A stretch of 38,750 nucleotides of DNA from positions 1 to 38,750 of the IMG/VR virus record IMGVR_UViG_3300044643_002868; one strand, written 5' to 3'. The DNA is from a virus. Shown here piece by piece: positions 33,475-38,750 of this stretch. Both the position numbers and the translations under genes were made by a program. The notes under the pieces are model-generated. The model ran no database searches, had not been told where the DNA came from, and saw nothing but the letters and a program-made list of their open reading frames with translations. The stretch's first letter is position 1; every line of letters begins with the position of its first letter.

Positions 33475-33819
33475 AGTCTCAATATCTAAAAAAGTTACCT
33501 TTAGCGGCTTCGAGGTAAATGCCTCACTTTCATTATCGCGCCAAAATGTATCAATAAGGTATTGCTGTACTACCGGTAAGTTCTCATACACTCTGGTAAT
33601 ACCTGAATCACTTATAAACTTATTGCGATTATAACTATTTGTAAAAGTCTTTTTTTTCGCGCGAGTACCGTAGATGGTTTTCTTATCTCCGGCATTATCT
33701 TCTATATAAAGATAAGGTGAAACAGATAAATCATACGATACTCTCTTACCCTCTACATCCCAAGTAAAAAGTCTTATTGACTGTGTACGGCTGTTATAAA
33801 CACAATTACGAAAGGACAT
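33472..33819 (-). CDS. gp43: DNA polymerase gp43, N-terminal part up to the amber codon
   Basis: 115 residues: the N-terminal domain ('NCVYNSRTQSIRLFTWDVEGK', 'SPYLYIED') ending with exonuclease motif Exo I 'TFLDIET' (D112, E114). The codon after T115 is TAG. The following 68 codons (33471-33268) continue the same frame with typical polymerase sequence, so the two parts were one gene. By itself this fragment would have no activity. It is preceded by the strongest promoter in the window and by a 24-bp palindrome. Nonsense mutation, sequencing error, suppression and readthrough are all possible. Confidence 0.85.
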   Translation of the reverse strand: MSFRNCVYNSRTQSIRLFTWDVEGKRVSYDLSVSPYLYIEDNAGDKKTIYGTRAKKKTFTNSYNRNKFISDSGITRVYENLPVVQQYLIDTFWRDNESEAFTSKPLKVTFLDIET

Positions 33820-33820
33820 A

Positions 33821-33844
33821 TATACTGTATTATAATACAGTATA
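33821..33844. promoter_or_regulatory. Perfect 24-bp palindrome (operator-like) over polymerase promoter
   Basis: The halves TATACTGTATTA and TAATACAGTATA are exact reverse complements with no spacer, ending 1 nt before the polymerase ATG. It covers the -10 box and the expected transcription start. Likely a repressor site or an mRNA hairpin; T4 gp43 represses its own translation at an operator hairpin in this position. Confidence 0.6.
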
Positions 33845-33856
33845 AAAGTATATCAA
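33829..33856 (-). promoter_or_regulatory. Early promoter TTGATA-N16-TATAAT for DNA polymerase
   Basis: Minus strand: TTGATA (33856-33851), 16-nt spacer, consensus TATAAT (33834-33829), 9 nt to the ATG at 33819. The TGA stop of the upstream glycosyltransferase gene (33855-33853) lies in the -35 box. Confidence 0.8.
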
Positions 33857-35070
33857 GGATTATATTTTTTGAGATACTTTCTATCTGGAGAACCGTATGG
33901 TGTGTTTAAGGCCTCGATGTGACATCCAATATTTTCTGGATGTTCAAGGAATCTCTTTTCACCGATTGATCTTAACGCTTCTGTATTGCGATAGTAACTA
34001 GCTTTATTTTTAACAATTACTTCTATCTTAGCCTTAAGATCTTCACCATCGGTAAATTTAAGATAGCTAGGAGCATTTTTATATGTTTCCATATCTTGAA
34101 CGAGACACGGTAATCCTAAAACACAAGCTTCAATAAACTTAATATCAGACTTCGATCTATTAAAAGAGTTATCTACGAGTGGTGCAATCATTAACTGCGC
34201 ATTAAGATTATTAATAAATTTGGGGTAATCTGCAAGTGACTGCCATTGGTGAAATTCGATTTTTTTATTTACAACGTATGGAGCCAAGCCGGGTGGAAAG
34301 GAACCTACAAACACCCACTGATATTTATCAACAGTATCGCGCACCACATCTATAATATGGGAGAAGTCGTCAATGCCATTATTCTTAAAATCTACGTCAT
34401 AATGTGCACCTGAACCTGTGTATAAGATGCGAGGTTTTTTCTTATTTTTTTCAAACGCATTCCAAATTTGCTGCTTGTTATAGAGGTGACCCATCCACGA
34501 ATACGGTACGAAGTTTGGAATTACCGTAATCTCTTTTTTACCTGTTCTTTCTTGATATAGCCGGCGCATATAGTCACAAGTTACGGTGACTTCATCGCAC
34601 ATGTTAATTATATCAATACAGTTTTGTCTAATTTCATTGTTATCAAAGGCAAACTTGAATTTGTTATAGTCAGGTATATCCTCCTTAAAAACAACATCAT
34701 CTACTTCATAGATAAGTTTAAAATTATAATCCTTTTTAATGTTACATAAATGTTGTATAAACATTTTTTGCTCGTTTGAAGCTTGTCTTTGAATCTTTAC
34801 TGTCTTTACACCAGTATACCAGCGGGGATCAAAAATCATTGCTGTTAATGACGTTGAACAACCAACACCTGTCATGTTTATATAAAGCTCTGGCCATAGA
34901 ATGCGCCAGAAACCGCAACCGGAATAATCTGCAAGATAATTAATATAACGTGGTAATGAGAGCTCTCTAGGCTCTTCAATACGTGATTGCAGTTGTGCTG
35001 GCTGAACTATCGAGCCAATATTAGGCGCAAAGGGACTCGCTAATGGCGAAGCAAAAGGATTCACAAACAT
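33853..35070 (-). CDS. GT-B glycosyltransferase (family 4-like)
   Basis: 405 residues. The N-terminus has a short repeat 'NPFASPLASPFAPN'. Rossmann halves follow: 'FKLIYEVDDVVFKEDIP' and 'CDEVTVTCDYMRRLY', then 'ITVIPNFVPYSW' (the typical V-I-P-N linker of GT4 enzymes), 'PRILYTGSGAHYDVDF' and the donor-site region 'SDIKFIEACVLGLPCLVQD' (E in K-x-x-E-A). It sits between gp46 and polymerase, with its own promoter. The acceptor is unknown; DNA or host-surface glycosylation are both possible. The gene ends TGA within the polymerase promoter. Confidence 0.78.
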   Translation of the reverse strand: MFVNPFASPLASPFAPNIGSIVQPAQLQSRIEEPRELSLPRYINYLADYSGCGFWRILWPELYINMTGVGCSTSLTAMIFDPRWYTGVKTVKIQRQASNEQKMFIQHLCNIKKDYNFKLIYEVDDVVFKEDIPDYNKFKFAFDNNEIRQNCIDIINMCDEVTVTCDYMRRLYQERTGKKEITVIPNFVPYSWMGHLYNKQQIWNAFEKNKKKPRILYTGSGAHYDVDFKNNGIDDFSHIIDVVRDTVDKYQWVFVGSFPPGLAPYVVNKKIEFHQWQSLADYPKFINNLNAQLMIAPLVDNSFNRSKSDIKFIEACVLGLPCLVQDMETYKNAPSYLKFTDGEDLKAKIEVIVKNKASYYRNTEALRSIGEKRFLEHPENIGCHIEALNTPYGSPDRKYLKKYNP

Positions 35071-35076
35071 ATATAA

Positions 35077-35104
35077 TAAGTATATTAATAGTCTGAAAAA
35101 TCAA
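35077..35104 (-). promoter_or_regulatory. Early promoter TTGATT-N16-TACTTA
   Basis: Minus strand: TTGATT (35104-35099), 16-nt spacer, weak -10 TACTTA (35082-35077), 6 nt to the ATG at 35070. The -35 lies in the final codons of gp46. Same geometry as the stronger members, but the -10 is poor. Confidence 0.45.
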
Positions 35105-36893
35105 CACGTCTCGTTATACCGTTTTCCTTTTCAAGAAAAATAACATCACCTGTAACTGCCTTAAGTGACTCTTTTCTATGGGATATAACAATAGAACATT
35201 CATCTAAAGTTTGTACTCTCTCCTGAAGAATATTTGTAATTAGTTCTATACCTTTTTCATCAAAAGAGGAATCAAACAGCTCATCATATATAGCTATATT
35301 ATATTGAACGTTACCTTGTAGTCTTCGTATATCAGAGAATGCAAACAAACAAGCTAGATCTATTGCTTTTCTCTCTGCGCCTGAAAAATTAAAATACGAA
35401 CAAATTTTATTACGATCGTTAACAATGCTCTCTTCAAAATACTCATCAAATTGACATATAGAATTTGAATCTAATTTTTTAAGATAGAAGAAGAGTCTAT
35501 TATTAAGAAGCTCAAGAAGCTTGTTTACAATATATGATTTAACGCCTTCTTCACTAATAATAAATTTTACAACATCGAGTTTAGCTAATTCCTGCGAACT
35601 ATTTTGTACTATACTATCCAGTTCATTAACTCTAAGCATGAGATCACTAATTAAATCGTCATACTCAGTCACCCCATTACTAATAAATTGAATATCGTGA
35701 TTTAATTCCTCTTGCCACTTATTAAGTTGTGTAAGACGATCATTAATATTGTCAATATTTTGTTTTTTGAGATTTGTTTCGTTTATAAGAGCACTCTTAT
35801 CTGTAATTGCCTTACGTACTCGCTGTCTTAGTAAATCAGCTTCTTTTATATTACTACTAACTGCTTCTATCTCTTTAGCTAAAATTAATATATTTTGCTT
35901 TTGTGTATCTTTTTCTTTTGAAATATTTTCTTTATCGTGATCGTGAATAGTTCTCAAACAAACAGGACATTTATCCTCTGATGTACCTATCTTTGTATAG
36001 GTTTCCTTTGCGGCTGCAAGCATTGTTTTTTTATTAGCAGCATCACCAATAAGCTTATTAATATTACTATCCGTCTTACTAAGTTTATCTTCTAACTTTG
36101 TAATGGTTTTTACTATATCATCAATATTAGGTAGGTTATCTCCGTCTGCTATTTGACTCTGTAAGTCGAGTATTTCTTTTGTATTATTATTCTGTCTACT
36201 AATATAAAGTTCGTGCTTTTCATTACGACGATCAATAATTTTTTGTTTTTGATTATTATGATTGTTGAGAGATAGTTTTATTTCTTCTAATCGCGAGATG
36301 TTTATCTCATAATCTCTCTTTTTTTCATTATACTCCTGTCTAAGTGTAGATAGCATCTCACTAAACACCTCCATTCCAAATATATCCTCAATAAATTTTC
36401 TTTTATCAATTCTTGTCTTTGCCATAAACGGCACAGCATTATTAACGGTCATTATAACGCAGTTTTGAAATATAGACGTAGACGCGCTAAGTACATCACA
36501 TAGATATTTTGTAGTATTTGATATACTATCTCTTGTATTTTCTACTCCATCTTTATAAACATGTAGTTTTGTTGGTGATAGGGTACGTATTACTTTAAAG
36601 TTATTATCTCCCTTTGGGGATGATACACTAAAGTCGAGCTCTACGTGTGTTTTGCCTCCTGTTATGTTGTTCGAAATTAAATCCTTTTTGATTTCACGCA
36701 GCGTCTCACCGAATATCGCAAAATATAAAGCATCTGCTATCGTGGATTTTCCGACTGCATTCTGTCTATCTGGTTTATCTTTATTATTACCAGTTATTAT
36801 ATGAAGGCCTTGTGAGAACTCCACCGCAACTACTTCTTCCCCGATTGAAAGAAAGTTTTGAATGGATATTTTATTAAAATTTACCTTTTTCAT
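35085..36893 (-). CDS. gp46: Recombination nuclease subunit gp46 (Rad50/SbcC-like)
   Basis: About 602 residues from the ATG at 36893, chosen because it overlaps the gp47 stop as ATGA; an upstream ATG at 36902 adds three residues. Numbered from 36902: Walker A around 'NAVGKST' (48-54), two long coiled coils (about 185-300 and 320-440), zinc hook C312-P-V-C315, signature region 'FSGAERKAIDLACLFAF', Walker B 'IAIYDELFDSSFD' and 'IVISHR'. With gp47 it resects double-strand ends for recombination-dependent replication. Size and order match the T4 family (gp46: 560). Confidence 0.9.
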   Translation of the reverse strand: MKKVNFNKISIQNFLSIGEEVVAVEFSQGLHIITGNNKDKPDRQNAVGKSTIADALYFAIFGETLREIKKDLISNNITGGKTHVELDFSVSSPKGDNNFKVIRTLSPTKLHVYKDGVENTRDSISNTTKYLCDVLSASTSIFQNCVIMTVNNAVPFMAKTRIDKRKFIEDIFGMEVFSEMLSTLRQEYNEKKRDYEINISRLEEIKLSLNNHNNQKQKIIDRRNEKHELYISRQNNNTKEILDLQSQIADGDNLPNIDDIVKTITKLEDKLSKTDSNINKLIGDAANKKTMLAAAKETYTKIGTSEDKCPVCLRTIHDHDKENISKEKDTQKQNILILAKEIEAVSSNIKEADLLRQRVRKAITDKSALINETNLKKQNIDNINDRLTQLNKWQEELNHDIQFISNGVTEYDDLISDLMLRVNELDSIVQNSSQELAKLDVVKFIISEEGVKSYIVNKLLELLNNRLFFYLKKLDSNSICQFDEYFEESIVNDRNKICSYFNFSGAERKAIDLACLFAFSDIRRLQGNVQYNIAIYDELFDSSFDEKGIELITNILQERVQTLDECSIVISHRKESLKAVTGDVIFLEKENGITRRVDFSDY

Positions 36894-37951
36894 GCTGTGC
36901 ATCTTTGATATAGCTCGATTGTATAATCAAGTACCTCTTTCTTGTTGGTTAAGTCTAATGTATTGATAAATTCATCAATTGCTTGTGTTATATCAATTCC
37001 AGAAAGATCTTTTTGTACATCTTTATCTTTTATTTTATTAAAGGTCATATCATACTCAACGATAAGAGCCTCAGGTCTAAGTAAGTTAAGCTTTGATGTA
37101 ATAATTAAAAGGTCTTCTTGTGTAATATTACGATCGATTTTTAACTTTACAATATTATTTCTAAAAATTTCCTCTACTTCTTCTGTAATTGTTTGATAAG
37201 CAATAAGCTCACTTAAGTATATCTTTTTATACAATGGTGATACTGGATTTTTAATGAAACTGTATTCATTTGTCTCAATATCTAAAATGTGATAACCTTT
37301 ATCGTTATTTACATCACCGAAATCCATCTGAAAAGGATTACCTACATATAAAATAGTACCCGCTCCATATTTTTTTTCATGTCTGAAGTGGAAATGACCC
37401 GAAATAATCAAGGAACTCTTACTCAATAGATCTTTAACACTTAGACCTTCTTCGCAGTCTTTGTAGTTATTCATTTTAAAAGTTTCAATTTCAAAATGGC
37501 CAAATACAACATCACTCTTCTCTATTTTATCTGCTTGTGTTCCCCAAGGACAAAAGGTTAGTACGCGATCAAACGCTTCAATTTTTTCTATACTATCGAT
37601 AACGCTTATGTTTTTACTATTTTTGAAGATAGCAAGAGAATTTACATCGGTTCGATTTTTATAAAAAATATCATGATTACCTACTAGCGCGATAATATTA
37701 AAATCCTTAAGAATATTTAAAATATCTGCCGATATCTGTAATGTCATTACAGATATTTCACTGCGGTTGTGATACCAATCGCCACAAAAAATAATATCTT
37801 TAATTTTTTTATTGGTAAGTTCATCCCTTAACCACATACACCATTTTATAGCTATATCATGCCAAGCAGTGCTATTGGAATGAACACCTAGGTGTAGGTC
37901 GGATATAACAGCAACTTTTGATTTATTAATTTTGATCATAAAAATCATCAC
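36890..37951 (-). CDS. gp47: Recombination nuclease subunit gp47 (Mre11/SbcD-like)
   Basis: 353 residues (T4 gp47: 339). The metallophosphoesterase motifs are complete: 'VISDLHLGVH' (D18, H20), 'FCGDWYHNRSE' (D58), 'LVGNHDIFYKN' (N92, H93, D94), 'VVFGHFEIE' and 'IISGHFHFRHEK'. It is the nuclease partner of gp46. The Met at 37951 gives 'MMIFMIKINKSKV...'; the internal Met at 37939 overlaps the gp55 stop by only 14 nt and is an equally likely start. Co-transcribed after gp55. Confidence 0.88.
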   Translation of the reverse strand: MMIFMIKINKSKVAVISDLHLGVHSNSTAWHDIAIKWCMWLRDELTNKKIKDIIFCGDWYHNRSEISVMTLQISADILNILKDFNIIALVGNHDIFYKNRTDVNSLAIFKNSKNISVIDSIEKIEAFDRVLTFCPWGTQADKIEKSDVVFGHFEIETFKMNNYKDCEEGLSVKDLLSKSSLIISGHFHFRHEKKYGAGTILYVGNPFQMDFGDVNNDKGYHILDIETNEYSFIKNPVSPLYKKIYLSELIAYQTITEEVEEIFRNNIVKLKIDRNITQEDLLIITSKLNLLRPEALIVEYDMTFNKIKDKDVQKDLSGIDITQAIDEFINTLDLTNKKEVLDYTIELYQRCTA

Positions 37952-38360
37952 TATCCATATCGGTCGGTTTTACATAAACACAACCACCAAGTTTAGGATC
38001 ATTCATTATATCCTCATAAACTCGCTCTCTATAATTTTTCTCTGCCTCGTGATGCTTTTTTTCTTTTTTGATACGGTTTACAAAAGCATTAAAAGCGATT
38101 GTTGTAAAATAAGAAAAGGGATTTGATCCTTCCGCAAAATTATATTTTTTACCTTTTAGTGCAGCGTACATTTTTATCAAAGAGTCACCTATCATATCAT
38201 CTTTGTAGGTGTAATTAATAAAACTGCTATTATAGCTTAATCCGTAAGCGATTTTTTTAATATTTTCAGCAAGATCATCAGTCATAATATCAGAATCGTA
38301 ATATGTTTGAAGAGATTGTTTGAAGATTACAGGGTCAACATAATAGTTTTCTTTTGACAT
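37926..38360 (-). CDS. gp55: Late transcription sigma factor gp55
   Basis: 144 residues (T4 gp55: 185). The sigma region 2-like core is visible: 'LAENIKKIAYGLSYNSSFIN', 'DDMIGDSLIKMYAALKGKKY' and 'NPFSYFTTIAFNAFVNRIKKEKK', close in pattern to T4 gp55 '[21 protein letters not shown]'. In T4 it directs RNA polymerase to TATAAATA late promoters together with gp33 and the gp45 clamp. Those promoters are present in this window. It is expressed from a clear early promoter (38367-38394). No gp33 could be recognised here. Confidence 0.85.
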   Translation of the reverse strand: MSKENYYVDPVIFKQSLQTYYDSDIMTDDLAENIKKIAYGLSYNSSFINYTYKDDMIGDSLIKMYAALKGKKYNFAEGSNPFSYFTTIAFNAFVNRIKKEKKHHEAEKNYRERVYEDIMNDPKLGGCVYVKPTDMDSDDFYDQN

Positions 38361-38366
38361 AACTAT

Positions 38367-38394
38367 ATAATATATTAATACTAAGAGATATCAA
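38367..38394 (-). promoter_or_regulatory. Early promoter TTGATA-N16-TATTAT for gp55
   Basis: Minus strand: TTGATA (38394-38389), 16-nt spacer, TATTAT (38372-38367), then 6 nt to the ATG at 38360. The -35 overlaps the 3' codons of uvsW. Confidence 0.78.
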
Positions 38395-38749
38395 TATTTT
38401 TTTCGGTATACGCTATTTTTTCAGCATTGTAAATTTGCTTTCTCTTTTCAGAGTGCTTACTACCGTAGTGTAAATTATCGCTTAAGTCTATAATAATGAG
38501 TTTACTCTTATCTTTATGTAATCTTAAACCTCTACCTATAGATTGTACGGTTCTAATGAACGATTTACCTCCCGAGACAAAAAGAATATTGTGAAGGTTT
38601 TTTATATTAACACCGGTTGAGAAAATAGCGCTTATCGCAATACAAATTACATCATTACTACTCTCCATTAACTTTTTAATTTTCTCTCGCTCTTCTATTT
38701 CAACATCTCCTCTAATAAAGAATACTTTTTTGTTAGTACATGCTTTTTT
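38381..38749 (-). CDS. uvsW: Helicase UvsW, C-terminal part (5' end outside window)
   Basis: 123 residues visible; the frame is open to the window edge, so the Met at 38668 is internal. SF2 helicase domain 2 motifs: 'KVFFIRGDVEIEEREKIKKL' (motif IV region), 'ICIAISAIFSTGVNIKNLHN' (motif V) and 'VQSIGRGLRLHKDKSKLIII' (motif VI, Q-x-x-G-R-x-x-R). This matches the layout of T4 UvsW, which unwinds branched DNA and R-loops at the switch from origin- to recombination-dependent replication. It ends with TAG, 20 nt before the gp55 start. Confidence 0.85.
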   Translation of the reverse strand, partial: KKACTNKKVFFIRGDVEIEEREKIKKLMESSNDVICIAISAIFSTGVNIKNLHNILFVSGGKSFIRTVQSIGRGLRLHKDKSKLIIIDLSDNLHYGSKHSEKRKQIYNAEKIAYTEKNIDIS

Positions 38750-38750
38750 T

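Noticed and set aside
31246-33819. Genome-wide reassignment of TAG to an amino acid
   Set aside because: Genes at 15791, 18181 and 38381 end in TAG, and reading through the first of these runs antisense into a neighbouring gene. Only one internal TAG is seen, so reassignment is not supported within this window.
1-38750. tRNA genes, CRISPR arrays, insertion sequences, attachment sites
   Set aside because: Looked for by eye on both strands; no cloverleaf-like, regularly spaced repeat or transposase signal was seen. A tRNA scan would be needed to exclude a suppressor tRNA elsewhere.

Overview
This window is a piece of an AT-rich, T4-like tailed phage (myovirus) genome. The hallmark T4 gene families are recognisable directly: baseplate wedge gp25 and gp6, primase gp61, RNase H, sliding clamp gp45, ssDNA-binding gp32, helicase gp41, recombinase UvsX, family B DNA polymerase gp43, recombination nuclease gp46/gp47, late sigma factor gp55 and helicase UvsW. 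The host cannot be named from the sequence. Shine-Dalgarno sequences are almost absent.

Layout. (1) 1-16720, plus strand: a late structural block. It starts with the 3' part of gp25 and gp6, followed by large, fast-evolving tail or host-recognition proteins (PKD-like and lectin-like folds, a 40-proline linker, cysteine repeats), and ends with a glycosyltransferase. (2) 16724-18184: small genes on both strands, including a late plus-strand gene (17759-18184) whose N-terminus looks like a capsid-targeting propeptide. (3) 18181-27131, minus strand: a replication block (primase, RNase H, clamp, SSB, helicase plus small unknown genes), then a glycosyltransferase, a class II glutamine amidotransferase and an HhH protein. 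(4) 27150-28616, plus strand: a second isolated late gene with a capsid-targeting-like N-terminus. (5) 28617-38749, minus strand: QueC-like protein, UvsX, two small genes, DNA polymerase interrupted by one in-frame amber codon, a GT-B glycosyltransferase, gp46, gp47, gp55 and the C-terminal part of UvsW.

The most striking pattern is regulatory. At least seven minus-strand genes have a sigma70-like promoter TTGATW-N16-TAnnnn set so that the -10 ends only 6-9 nt before the start codon. A second class, the gp55-type late element TATAAATA, ends 5-9 nt before the start codons of structural or late genes. Both classes would put the transcription start on or within a few bases of the start codon, so the phage appears to rely on leaderless or nearly leaderless mRNAs. 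gp55 and gp45, both needed for late transcription in T4, are encoded here.

Other points to check are: the amber codon just after the Exo I motif of the polymerase; a QueC homologue that has lost three of its four zinc cysteines and lies near a free-standing class II amidotransferase (together resembling a split Gat-QueC); a perfect 24-bp palindrome over the polymerase promoter; and late and early promoters that overlap on opposite strands. No tRNA, CRISPR array, insertion sequence or intergenic gap above 300 bases was seen.
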